Shown here piece after piece: positions 52,667 through 61,310 of a stretch of 64,000 nt of DNA. The first letter of the stretch is position 1, and every line of letters starts with the position of its first letter. Source of the DNA: Halomonas rhizosphaerae (lineage in GTDB: Bacteria; Pseudomonadota; Gammaproteobacteria; Pseudomonadales; Halomonadaceae). A program made the position numbers and the translations under genes. Where the stretch lies: the NCBI RefSeq assembly GCF_030010555.1, contig NZ_JASCQP010000045.1, positions 85,802-149,801 on the forward strand, in the 5' to 3' direction. Under the pieces are notes generated by a model. The model made no database searches. It saw only the letters and a list, made by a program, of their open reading frames with translations, and was not told the origin of the DNA.

Positions 52667-52945
52667 TCAGCGCAGCAGCCGGCGCGCCTTCTTGACGAGC
52701 AGTGCCCCGGTGGTCAGGCGGCCGACCAGGCGCACGACACCGCCGGGGCGTCGCACGCCGCGGTAGAGCAGCAGCCCCCCCACCGCCAGCAGCGGGGTCC
52801 TGAAGCGCATCAGGGTGTGCCATCCCCGGTCAATGGACCGGCTCGCCGACTGCCAGCGGCTGGCAGCCACCAGCAGGTCCACGCGCTGCTGCTCGATGGC
52901 GTGTTCGAGTTCGGCCTTGCGGGCCCGGCGTTCAGCGCGATTCAC
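52667..52945 (-). CDS. yqjK: YqjK-like protein
   Basis: 92 residues from a GTG start, basic throughout. The N-terminal helix NRAERRARKAELEHAIEQQR is followed by a short hydrophobic segment RTPLLAVGGLLLYRGVRRPG. It matches E. coli YqjK in size and position behind yqjD-yqjE. The start overlaps the yqjE coding end by 14 bases. Function unknown. Confidence 0.7.
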   Translation of the reverse strand: MNRAERRARKAELEHAIEQQRVDLLVAASRWQSASRSIDRGWHTLMRFRTPLLAVGGLLLYRGVRRPGGVVRLVGRLTTGALLVKKARRLLR

Positions 52946-53327
52946 GCGACGTCTCCACCAGCTCGCGGTCGCTGGCCAGATGGCGCAGGGTGCCGGCCAG
53001 CAGGGTACGGCGCCGTGCCAGCTGCATCACCCTCAGGGCGAGCAGACTCCCGCTGCCCAGCAGCACCAGGGCGCTCACCCCGATGGCGGCCAGCCGATGG
53101 GTCTCCCAGAAGGCAACAATCACCAGGGTGGTGAGGACGCCGATGCCCAGCAGCAGCAGGATCAGGCTCAGCCCAGCCAGCATCATCAGGCCCATCAGCC
53201 GGGCGCGTTCCTCCTCAAGCTCGAGCACGGCGAGGCGCAGGCGCGTCTCGCCGATGTCGAGCAGGCTGCCGAGCAGCCGCTTACCGGCAGCGAACAGGCG
53301 TTGAGCCGGTCCCTGGCTCGCCGACAT
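52932..53327 (-). CDS. yqjE: YqjE-like phage-holin-family membrane protein
   Basis: 131 residues. A charged N-terminal helix (LGSLLDIGETRLRLAVLELE) is followed by two membrane helices, GLMMLAGLSLILLLLGIGVL and AAIGVSALVLLGSGSLLALR, the YqjE/holin superfamily layout. The start overlaps the yqjD stop (TGATG). In E. coli YqjD, YqjE and YqjK are stationary-phase inner-membrane proteins; this is likely the same operon. Confidence 0.8.
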   Translation of the reverse strand: MSASQGPAQRLFAAGKRLLGSLLDIGETRLRLAVLELEEERARLMGLMMLAGLSLILLLLGIGVLTTLVIVAFWETHRLAAIGVSALVLLGSGSLLALRVMQLARRRTLLAGTLRHLASDRELVETSRESR

Positions 53328-53659
53328 CAGCGCCGCCCGATGAGCATGCCGACGACCACCCCCACGCCAGCGCCGATGCCGATGCTGGTCCAGGGGTTTT
53401 CGTGGACGTAGCGGTCACAGGCCTCGGCCTGCTGGGTGACATTATCCCGGGCCTCGCCGTAGAGGCGCTCTCCGCGGCTCTCGAGACGTTCGCGGGTCTC
53501 TTTAAGGCGCTTCTCGGCGCGGTCGCGCAGTTCCTTGATGTTGCTGCGGGAGTCATCGGCGGTGGCGTTGACCAGCTCCTCGATGGTCTGGGTGAGGTGG
53601 TGCAGGTCTTCCTTGAGCTGCTGGGTGGATTCGCTGGCACGGGGCGCTTTATTGGCCAT
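53327..53659 (-). CDS. yqjD: YqjD/ElaB-type (DUF883) ribosome-associated tail-anchored protein
   Basis: 110 residues. A long amphipathic coiled-coil region of about 80 residues (LKEDLHHLTQTIEELVNATA, then RLKETRERLESRGERLYGEA) precedes a C-terminal membrane anchor IGIGAGVGVVVGMLIGRR. E. coli YqjD binds ribosomes at the membrane in stationary phase; the same role is inferred here. AGAGGAAG precedes the ATG. Confidence 0.88.
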   Translation of the reverse strand: MANKAPRASESTQQLKEDLHHLTQTIEELVNATADDSRSNIKELRDRAEKRLKETRERLESRGERLYGEARDNVTQQAEACDRYVHENPWTSIGIGAGVGVVVGMLIGRR

Positions 53660-53741
53660 CGGGGTCTTCCTCTGACGGTGAATGACAGGCTCAGCATAGC
53701 AGTCGGCGGGGCGACTTCAATGCATCCGACCTTGGCCCGGG

Positions 53742-54791
53742 TCAGCGTTGGGGTTCCAGGCTGCCGGCGGAGAACAGCGGATTGAGGCTGAACCCCAGGC
53801 TCAGGCGGTGATTGCGCCGGTCGTAGTCGATCAGGCTCTCCCCATAGCCGTAATAATACTGCACATGGCCGCGGATGCTGCCGAACAGGGGCCAGGAGTA
53901 GTCCACCTGGGTGCCCATGCGACTGTCGCTGGGGTTGCCGCGCAGCATCAGGCTCAGCTCGTTGTCGCCGTTGAGCCGATGCGCCAGGGTGATGTCACCA
54001 TAGCCGAGGTACTTGTGGATGTCGGGATTGTCGTCCTCCTCCTCGGACTCCGGGATGCGCCAGTGAGGCGCCAGGGTCAGGGCCCAGTCGTCGTTGACAA
54101 TGGTGGACTCGAGGATCAGCCGGTTCCAGCTGCGTGACAGCGGGTCGGAGCGTCCGTTGGACTGGTGGTTGAACGCCAGACGGTTGTTGATGTTGGTCCA
54201 GCCCAGCAGTGACCAGCGGTTCTCGAAATCGATGAAGACTTCCGGCTCGTAGTTGGTCTCGCGAAAGGGCGAGGAGGCATCCGCATTGAAGGCCTGCCAC
54301 CAGCTGCGCTGGGTATAGGCGAAGTGCAGGTCGCCGCCGTAGTCGCCGAACAGGTCCTCCACCAGGTTGAACTTGGCACTGAACTGGAACTTCATCTCCG
54401 CCCGGTCAGGCGAGCTGCGGTCGGTGATATTGCGGAAGATCTCGTCGTTGGTACTGGCGTTGTAGCTCAACGGGAACCAGTAGTTGCGCCGGTGGGTGGT
54501 GATGGCGAAGGGGTTCTGCGCGGACTCGCGTTCGAGCTGGCGTCGCTCGTCCACTGCCTCCTCGAGTTCCTGGTCGGCGGCCTCTTCGACGAGGGCGGCG
54601 GCCTGGGTGCCCTGGCCATCGGCGGCGGTCAGCTGTCGACGCAGTTCCCCCATCTCCTCCTGCAGGGCGGCGATGCGGGCCTCGATGGCCTCGCGCTCGG
54701 CCTCGCTCAACGGCTCGGCGGCCATGGCGGTCGCGTTCAGGCCTGCCAGCGTCAGGGCAGCGGCGAGGAGCGGAAATCGGGCAGACATCAT
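53742..54791 (-). CDS. pldA: Outer-membrane phospholipase A1 (OMPLA) with N-terminal coiled coil
   Basis: Calcium-dependent phospholipase in the outer membrane. From the ATG at 54791 it has 349 residues. A signal peptide (SARFPLLAAALTLAGLNATA) is followed by a helical stretch of about 70 residues with coiled-coil character (EREAIEARIAALQEEMGELR), absent from the shorter E. coli enzyme. The barrel contains the catalytic NHQSNGRSDP (His209, Ser211) and the typical YWFPLSYNAST and RSWNRLILE. The C-terminal strand LSLGFSLNPLF is followed by an eight-residue tail SAGSLEPQ-R. It is divergent from the MscK-like gene. Confidence 0.9.
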   Translation of the reverse strand: MMSARFPLLAAALTLAGLNATAMAAEPLSEAEREAIEARIAALQEEMGELRRQLTAADGQGTQAAALVEEAADQELEEAVDERRQLERESAQNPFAITTHRRNYWFPLSYNASTNDEIFRNITDRSSPDRAEMKFQFSAKFNLVEDLFGDYGGDLHFAYTQRSWWQAFNADASSPFRETNYEPEVFIDFENRWSLLGWTNINNRLAFNHQSNGRSDPLSRSWNRLILESTIVNDDWALTLAPHWRIPESEEEDDNPDIHKYLGYGDITLAHRLNGDNELSLMLRGNPSDSRMGTQVDYSWPLFGSIRGHVQYYYGYGESLIDYDRRNHRLSLGFSLNPLFSAGSLEPQR

Positions 54792-54939
54792 GGTCAGGCA
54801 CCTGGTAAGGGTCAAAAGGCCGTTTCTATCACGCCAGTGTGGCAAGTCAACTGTACCGCCATGGCGACAGGGCAGCATTGCCATGCAGGCCCCGCGGGCC
54901 GAGAATCGTGCACGGGTCCATCATAACCGAGGCCGCCCA

Positions 54940-57900
54940 TTGAATGCCTTTGAACATCACTGCCGCTTGAGCGTTGCCTTCCGGCGCGTCCTGATGCTCG
55001 TGCTCCTGAGCGGGCTGGGGTGGCTGGGGATTGCCACCTCCTCCCCCACGTTGGCCCAGGACGTCGCCCCGCTGGAGGAGCCCCCTCCGGAACTGCCCTC
55101 GCGCGAGGAGATCGAGTCGCGCCTGGAGGAGCGCCAGCCGGCAGAGGGCGAGACCGCCGGAGAGGGCGCGCAGCAGGAGATCGAGGCATTGAATGCCGCC
55201 CTCGAGGCCCTGCAGCGGCTCGAGGCGGTGAGGGAGGAGCTGTCCCGCCTCGAGACGCGCGTCCAGGAGGCGCCCCAGGAACTCGAGCGCCTGCAGCGCG
55301 AGCTGCGCGAGATGGAGCGGGCGGACCAGGAAGAGACCTTCGATGAGCTGGAAGCCCTCTCCCTCGAAGCGCTGGAGGAGCGCCGCAAGGAGGCCGAGGA
55401 GGCCCTGTCGGGCTTCCGGGATCGTCTAGCCGAGGTCTCCACGAGGCTGCTGAGTGCCCAGACCCTGCCGGATCGGGCCCAGCAGGCCATCGGCGAGGCG
55501 ATGCAGCAGGCCGACGAGAGTCGGCGACGGCTGGAGGAGTTGGACGACAGCCAGGTCGCCGAAGATGATCCGAGTCGCTGGCAGCTGCGCATCCAACGCG
55601 AACTTGCCGAGCAGACCCTGCAGCTTCATCAGCGTGAACTGGCCACCAACACTCGCCTGCGGGAGCTGGACCAGGAGCATCGCGACCTTCTCGAGCGCCA
55701 GGTCGCCAGCCAGGAGGCCCGGCTGGCCATGCTGCAGGGCATCATCGACCGACGCCGTCGCGAGGAGTCCGAGCAGGCCATCGCCGAGGCGGTCAGCGAC
55801 GACGAGGGGGAGGGCGTCATCGGCCATCCCGTGGTACGCCAGGCCCGGGAGATCAACCGTACCATGAGTCTGGAGCTGCTGCGCGCCACCGACCGTGCCA
55901 ATCGCCTGGTCCGGGAGGGCCTGGAGGTGCGTCGCCAGTTCGACCGGGTACGCCAGCTGCAGCGCAGCCTCAACGAACAGATCGACGCCATCCGCGGCAG
56001 CATGCTGCTGTCGCGGATCCTGCGCGAGCAACGCCAGACGCTGCCCCGGGTGGAGGAACGGCGCGGCCTGCAGGACGAGATCGCCGACCTTCGACTCAAG
56101 CAGTTCGAGCTAGGCCGACAGCGTGAACAGCTGCGCGAGGGCGAGAAGCTGGCGCGCCAGCGGATCGAGGAGGGCGACGCCGAAGCCTCGCCGGCCCTGG
56201 TCGATTCGCTGCTCGAGCTCTACCAGGCCCGTCGCGAGCTGGTCGACCAGCTGGAACAGGCCTATGGCGAGATGCTCAGCGCGGCTATCGACCTGCAGCT
56301 CAACCAGCAGCAGCTGCTGGCCACCAGCCAGGAGTTGCGTGCCACTATCAACGAGCAGCTGTTCTGGATCGCCAACAGCCGGCCCCTGGGCCTTGCCTGG
56401 CTGGGCAACCTGCCGGAGAACCTCGCCATGGAGTGGCGCGAGGGAGAGTGGCGCGCGGCACTGCCGGTGAACTGGCGGCTACCGGATGCCCAGGCTCTGC
56501 TCGGCCTGCCGGTGCTGCTGGCGGCGCTGGGGCTGGTCGCCGGTCGACGGCGGATCCGTGCCCGCCTGACACGCCTGCATCAGGAGGTCGGTCATCTCAA
56601 GAGTGACTCCCAAGCGCATACCCCCCAGGCGGTGGCCCTCAATGCCCTGCTGGCCCTGTTCGGGCCGTTGTGTGTGCTGGCCGTAGGCCTGGCCCTGCTG
56701 GTGGGCACCGAGGGGGTGGCTCAAGGCACAGGGCACGCGTTGCTCCACCTGGCACTGGCCTGGGCCGTGATTGCCTGGGCGCGTAACCTGCTGTTCCAGG
56801 GCGGGGTGGCCACCCGCCACTTCTTCTGGCCTCCCGGCTATGCCGCGGCCCTGCGCCGCTGGCTTCGGTGGCTGGGGGTGGCCCTCGTGCCGGTGTTGCT
56901 GATCGGTCCCCTGGCCCGGGATGCCGGGGTCGACCTGAACCAGCGGCCGCTGGCCCTGGGTCTGCTGCTGAGCGGTCTGCTGGCCATGAGCCTGGTGCTG
57001 ACCAAGCTGATCCTGGCCCACGTGCCCTTCTTCGGGGTCAAGCTGTTCCGGCTGGTCCTCGGCCTGGCCATCGCGCTGGTCCCGCTGGTGCTGGCCGGGC
57101 TGATCGTCTATGGCTTCGAATACACGGCGCTCAGCCTGCTGGGGCGCTTCGTGATCACTCTCTACCTGCTGGGACTCTGGATCCTGGTTGAAGCCACGGT
57201 GATCCGTGGCCTGGCCGTGGCGGCCCGCCGTCTGGCCTATCGCCGGGCCCTGGCGCGGCGGCGGGCCCAGGCCCAGGAGAGCGCAGAGGGTGGCCTGGAG
57301 GTGGTCGAGGAGCCTCCCCTGGACATGGAGCAGGTCAACCAGCAGTCGCTGCGCCTCTCCAAGCTGATCCTGCTGATCGGCTTCATCCTGGTGCTCTACC
57401 TGGTGTGGTCCGACCTGCTCTCCGTCTTCAGTTACCTGGAACAGGTCACCCTCATCGAGCCGGGAGAGGGCGAGACGGTGGCGGGCATGGTCTCGGTGGC
57501 CGACATCATCACCGCACTGCTGGTAGTGGTGCTGACGCTGATGATGGCGCGCAACCTTCCTGGGCTGCTCGAGGTGAGTGTACTCTCCCGCCTGGAGCTC
57601 AAGCAGGGCAGCGCCTATGCCATCAGCTCGCTGCTCGCCTACACCATCGTCGGCGGGGGGGTGGTGACTGCCCTGGGGACCCTGGGCGTCTCCTGGAGCA
57701 AGCTGCAGTGGCTGGTGGCGGCGCTGGGTGTGGGCCTGGGCTTCGGCCTGCAGGAGATCTTCGCCAATTTCGTCTCGGGGCTGATCATCCTCTTCGAGCG
57801 GCCGGTGCGCATCGGCGACACCATCACCCTGGGCAACCTCACCGGCACGGTGAGCAAGATCCGCATCCGTGCCACCACGGTGACCGATTTCGACCGCAAG

Positions 57901-58398
57901 GAGATCATCATCCCCAACAAGACCTTCATCACCGACCAGTTGATCAACTGGTCGCTCTCCGACACGGTCACCCGGGTCGTGCTCAGCTACGGGGTCGCCT
58001 ACGGTTCGGATCATCGCCTGGTGCATCGCCTGCTGAGGCAGGCCGCCGACGAGAATCCGAGGGTGCTGATCGACCCCGAGCCTCAGGTGTTCTTCATGAG
58101 CTACGGCGATAGCACCCTGGATTTCGAACTGCGCATCTTCGTCAACAGCCTCGGCGACCGGCTCTTTGCCACCGACGAGATCAACTGCCGGGTAGGCGAG
58201 CTGTTCGCCGAGCACGGCCTCGACATCGCCTTCAACCAGCTCGATGTCTGGCTGCACCGTGCCGGCGGCGAGACGAACCGGGTCCAGAGCGTCTCTGCCG
58301 GTCCGGTGATTCCCCCCGAGCATCCTCCGCCCGGGGCCGGTGGTGATCCGGGGAATTTCGATGGCGGTGATGGCGGTGGGGGCGACGCCGGACGTTAA
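54940..58398 (+). CDS. mscK: MscK/KefA-type mechanosensitive channel
   Basis: Large MscS-superfamily channel that releases solutes on hypo-osmotic shock, 1152 residues from a TTG at 54940 with CCGAGG upstream. A signal peptide (VLMLVLLSGLGWLGIATS) leads into a periplasmic coiled-coil domain of about 480 residues rich in Glu/Arg (LEALSLEALEERRKEAEEAL). About ten membrane helices follow. The C-terminal MscS core has the pore helix ALGVGLGFGLQEIFANFVSG and RPVRIGDTITLGNLTGTV. The protein ends in a Gly/Asp-rich tail. An upstream in-frame open region overlaps pldA and was rejected. Confidence 0.9.
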   Translation: MNAFEHHCRLSVAFRRVLMLVLLSGLGWLGIATSSPTLAQDVAPLEEPPPELPSREEIESRLEERQPAEGETAGEGAQQEIEALNAALEALQRLEAVREELSRLETRVQEAPQELERLQRELREMERADQEETFDELEALSLEALEERRKEAEEALSGFRDRLAEVSTRLLSAQTLPDRAQQAIGEAMQQADESRRRLEELDDSQVAEDDPSRWQLRIQRELAEQTLQLHQRELATNTRLRELDQEHRDLLERQVASQEARLAMLQGIIDRRRREESEQAIAEAVSDDEGEGVIGHPVVRQAREINRTMSLELLRATDRANRLVREGLEVRRQFDRVRQLQRSLNEQIDAIRGSMLLSRILREQRQTLPRVEERRGLQDEIADLRLKQFELGRQREQLREGEKLARQRIEEGDAEASPALVDSLLELYQARRELVDQLEQAYGEMLSAAIDLQLNQQQLLATSQELRATINEQLFWIANSRPLGLAWLGNLPENLAMEWREGEWRAALPVNWRLPDAQALLGLPVLLAALGLVAGRRRIRARLTRLHQEVGHLKSDSQAHTPQAVALNALLALFGPLCVLAVGLALLVGTEGVAQGTGHALLHLALAWAVIAWARNLLFQGGVATRHFFWPPGYAAALRRWLRWLGVALVPVLLIGPLARDAGVDLNQRPLALGLLLSGLLAMSLVLTKLILAHVPFFGVKLFRLVLGLAIALVPLVLAGLIVYGFEYTALSLLGRFVITLYLLGLWILVEATVIRGLAVAARRLAYRRALARRRAQAQESAEGGLEVVEEPPLDMEQVNQQSLRLSKLILLIGFILVLYLVWSDLLSVFSYLEQVTLIEPGEGETVAGMVSVADIITALLVVVLTLMMARNLPGLLEVSVLSRLELKQGSAYAISSLLAYTIVGGGVVTALGTLGVSWSKLQWLVAALGVGLGFGLQEIFANFVSGLIILFERPVRIGDTITLGNLTGTVSKIRIRATTVTDFDRKEIIIPNKTFITDQLINWSLSDTVTRVVLSYGVAYGSDHRLVHRLLRQAADENPRVLIDPEPQVFFMSYGDSTLDFELRIFVNSLGDRLFATDEINCRVGELFAEHGLDIAFNQLDVWLHRAGGETNRVQSVSAGPVIPPEHPPPGAGGDPGNFDGGDGGGGDAGR

Positions 58399-58445
58399 GC
58401 GGCAGGCCCTGGTACCAAGGGGTTGTATGAAGGAGAGCGCCGCTG

Positions 58446-59210
58446 TCAGCGCCTTACGGCGTGGAGGAGGAACTCCCGGTTGCCGTCCCCGCCGAGCAGG
58501 GGGCTCGGTTGCCAGTGCAGGACCTCGAAGCCGAGCCCGGCGCAGCAGTCGCGCAAACGCGCCTCCACCTCGGCATAACGGCCGGAGTCTATCACCAGGC
58601 CGCGTGGGTTGACGCCGCCTGGCCCCAGCTCGAACTGTGGCTTGACCAGGCTCAGCAGCTCGCCGCCTGGCGGCAGCAGGGCGGCGAGATCGGGCAGGAT
58701 CAGCGTCTGTGAGATGAAGGAGACATCCATCACGGCGAGGTCAGGGCCCGCGGCGGCCAGGCCATCGAAGGCCGCCTTAAGTCGGGGCTCGCCGGCCATG
58801 GCGCGCGCATTGAGCCCTTCCAGGTAGGTCACGCGGGGATCGTCACGCAGTGACGGGTCGAGCTGGTCATGGCCGACCTCCACCCCGATCACGTGGCAGG
58901 CACCAAAGCGCAGGGCGCAGTCGGTGAAGCCGCCGGTGGACTGGCCGACGTCGAGCACCAGGCGGTCATCGAGCGTCAGCTCGAGCGCCTCGATCAGCGC
59001 CTCCAGCTTGAGGCCCGCCCGGGAGACATAGCGCTCCTCGGGGTCCTCGTCCACGTCAAGTCGAGTCTCGTCGGCAAGCTTCTCCCCCGGCTTGGTGAGC
59101 ACCTTGCCGGAGTCGGCCAGGTGCACCCGGCCATGGCGGATCAAGCGCTGGGCGCGGGTACGGGAACGTGCCAGGCCCTGGGTGACGAGCAACTGGTCGA
59201 GGCGCGGCAT
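58446..59210 (-). CDS. tlyA: TlyA-family rRNA (cytidine-2'-O)-methyltransferase
   Basis: 254 residues. An S4 domain at the N-terminus (MPRLDQLLVTQGLARSRTRA, LIRHGRVHLADSG) is followed by a linker YVSRAGLKLEALIEALEL and an FtsJ-like Rossmann domain with VLDVGQSTGGFTDCALRFGA. PDLAVMDVSFISQTLILPDL and LVKPQFELGPG supply catalytic Asp and Lys. In mycobacteria TlyA methylates 16S and 23S rRNA; shorter members may modify only one. It starts 17 bases after the stop of the next gene upstream, so it may be its last co-transcribed partner. Confidence 0.9.
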   Translation of the reverse strand: MPRLDQLLVTQGLARSRTRAQRLIRHGRVHLADSGKVLTKPGEKLADETRLDVDEDPEERYVSRAGLKLEALIEALELTLDDRLVLDVGQSTGGFTDCALRFGACHVIGVEVGHDQLDPSLRDDPRVTYLEGLNARAMAGEPRLKAAFDGLAAAGPDLAVMDVSFISQTLILPDLAALLPPGGELLSLVKPQFELGPGGVNPRGLVIDSGRYAEVEARLRDCCAGLGFEVLHWQPSPLLGGDGNREFLLHAVRR

Positions 59211-59227
59211 GGCCGGGTCAGGGGGCC

Positions 59228-61264
59228 TTATGGCCCCTCGTCGGCCTGCAGCTCGGTCGGGGAAATCCGGTCGGCACCCCAGCTGCGGTGGATGTAGCCG
59301 GTCACTCGGTCGAGTTCCTCCTGGGTGATCCTGGCCAGCTCGCCCCGCTCCAGCGGGTCGTAGTGGAAGATGTAGAGGCGCGAGGCGAACTGCTCGAAGG
59401 GCAGCGAGGACTCGCCGAAGCGTTCGCCGCTGCCGGCGGTGCTGACCTTGATGCCATCGCCCCAGTCCTGGCCGCTGTCGTTGTTGGGGTTGTAGAAGTA
59501 GACGCGCATGGTATCGCTGGGGTCGAGCGTGACGCGCAGCAGCGTGATGGCATGCCAGCCGATGAAGCGGGCCGCGCTGTCGGTCACGGCGATGCCGGCC
59601 GGCTGGGGATGTATCAGCGGCTGGTTGCCGTTGTAGTAGGGGTGATAGCTGGCATAGAAGTGGCGCAGGAAGTCGTCCAGGTCGTGCAACTGGCCGGTGG
59701 CCACGTCGACGTTGATGCGAAAGCCGCGTCCCGACCACCAGCCGTGGAACTCCGGGTTGACCCAGCGGTGCGGGTCGCCCTCGCGGTCGAGGCAGCGCCG
59801 CCCCATCTCGGCGTAGATGCGGTCCAGGTGCGGCACGACCAGCAGCGAGACCGGGTCCAGGTCCATCGGCAGCTCCTTGGCCACCCCGGAGAGGCTGGCC
59901 ATGGAGGAGAGGGGCATGCCCTCGAAGTGCATGATGATCTCGTCGTCACGCGCCGCCCAGGTGACCATCTGCAGCAGGTAGTCCGGGTCATTGTAGGCCC
60001 ACATGGAGAGGGCACGGGCGGACTGGCAGGTCGGGTTGTTACCCTGTCCCACGCCCAGTGGCAGGCCGAGCATGCACAGCACACCTTCCAGCAGGCGGGC
60101 ACGCGGCGAGGCGCTGTCGCCGAAGGCCAGGTTGAGCCTCGCCTCGGACCAGTCCGACAGCCTCAGCCCCAGCTGGCGCCACATGGCCGGAGCCACCGGT
60201 GGCTGGTAGAGGATGCCGCGCTCGAGCATCAGGGCCAGCCCGTAGACTGCCTGGGGCGTGGTTGGATACACCGCCCCGCGGATCAACGCATGGACCAGTT
60301 CGCGATAGCAGAGCAGGCAGTCACGCCCGGTGGACGACAGCCCCAGGGCCTCGGCGAGCAGGTGGTCGCTGTGGTCGAGCAGGTAGCGCAGCAACACGGC
60401 GTGGTAGGGCGAGACCAGGCTGGTATCGTGCATGGCCCGGGCAAACCCGGTGGCCTCGTACTGCAGGGCGCCGCTGTCCATGCTCGACAGGCGCTCGCGG
60501 TAGGTCTCGATGCCGGGATCCTCGCGGCACGCGAGCGTAGGGCCGTACAGGGAGCTGACCAGGCGGTCGGCCCCCTGGCCGCTGGACCCCAGGTCGATCT
60601 CGGGATTGGCCTGGCAGATGGCGATCTGGGTGATCATCTGCTTGATCGTGTCCACCTGGATCGGCCGCTGTTGCAGGATCCGCCAGATCTCGGCGATCAG
60701 CCGGTCGATCACGTGTTCATAGCCGATGCGCTCGGCCAGGTGGTGGAACAGGTGGCGGGGAATCTGTGCCAGACGCCCCTGGGTCTCCCGTTCGGCCTCG
60801 GTGGGCGCGCCGAACAGCAGCCAGAGATTGAGCGCCATCACCTGGGTCAGGTAATGGTGGGCCTGCTCCTCGGAGAGCAGAGGGTGGAGGTAGTCACCCT
60901 TGGCCACGGCGAGGATGCGTAGCTCGCTGATCGCCTCGATCACCACGACATTGGCGTCGGGACTCTTCAGCGCATGGGTGGTGAGGGACGGTACCAGGTA
61001 TTGAGGGGTCTCCCAGTCGGAACCGAGAAAGACCCCCGCCTCCTCGAGAATCCGCGCCCGCTGCTCGATGGCTTCGCAGCCGCCCTCCTGCAGCATGACC
61101 CGTCGAGCCGTATCCAGGACCCTGGGCAGCTTGCCCGGCTTGGCGAACTCGCGTGACTCGGCCAGCAGGGTGATGGCTTCATCGAGTTTCTTGAGCAGGC
61201 CAGCGAGCTTGTCGCTGGCCGGTTGCGGCGTACTGGCGTCTTGCATATCTCGAGGCGTAGTCAC
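59228..61264 (-). CDS. Uncharacterised large protein with predicted papain-like cysteine peptidase domain
   Basis: 678 residues, GTG start behind AAGGAG. No named family recognised. The N-terminal 400 residues look soluble and helical (LLKKLDEAITLLAESREFAK; VIEAISELRILAVAKGDYLH). In the C-terminal part GVGQGNNPTCQSARALSMWA places Gln407 six residues before Cys413, the spacing of the oxyanion-hole Gln and catalytic Cys of papain (QGxCGSCWAFS). FIGWHAITLLRV (His571) followed by YFYNPNNDSGQDWGDGI (Asn592 or Asn594, then DWG) resembles the papain His...NSWGxxWG region. No signal peptide or membrane helix, so cytoplasmic. It lies 46 bases downstream of an ATP-grasp ligase gene in the same orientation. 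The peptidase or transferase activity is inference. Confidence 0.6.
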   Translation of the reverse strand: MTTPRDMQDASTPQPASDKLAGLLKKLDEAITLLAESREFAKPGKLPRVLDTARRVMLQEGGCEAIEQRARILEEAGVFLGSDWETPQYLVPSLTTHALKSPDANVVVIEAISELRILAVAKGDYLHPLLSEEQAHHYLTQVMALNLWLLFGAPTEAERETQGRLAQIPRHLFHHLAERIGYEHVIDRLIAEIWRILQQRPIQVDTIKQMITQIAICQANPEIDLGSSGQGADRLVSSLYGPTLACREDPGIETYRERLSSMDSGALQYEATGFARAMHDTSLVSPYHAVLLRYLLDHSDHLLAEALGLSSTGRDCLLCYRELVHALIRGAVYPTTPQAVYGLALMLERGILYQPPVAPAMWRQLGLRLSDWSEARLNLAFGDSASPRARLLEGVLCMLGLPLGVGQGNNPTCQSARALSMWAYNDPDYLLQMVTWAARDDEIIMHFEGMPLSSMASLSGVAKELPMDLDPVSLLVVPHLDRIYAEMGRRCLDREGDPHRWVNPEFHGWWSGRGFRINVDVATGQLHDLDDFLRHFYASYHPYYNGNQPLIHPQPAGIAVTDSAARFIGWHAITLLRVTLDPSDTMRVYFYNPNNDSGQDWGDGIKVSTAGSGERFGESSLPFEQFASRLYIFHYDPLERGELARITQEELDRVTGYIHRSWGADRISPTELQADEGP

Positions 61265-61310
61265 GCCGACTCCTTGTCGTCAGGCTGTCACACTTTCCAT
61301 GACGCCTGTG

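Noticed and set aside
54484..54939. N-terminal extension of the MscK-like protein from an upstream ATG
   Set aside because: This stretch overlaps the pldA coding region on the other strand and encodes Arg/Ser-rich sequence before a clear signal peptide.
56479..58323. Open frame of about 610 codons opposite the mscK-like gene
   Set aside because: Gln/His/Pro-rich translation without any recognisable fold; the plus strand has clear membrane helices and the MscS core.
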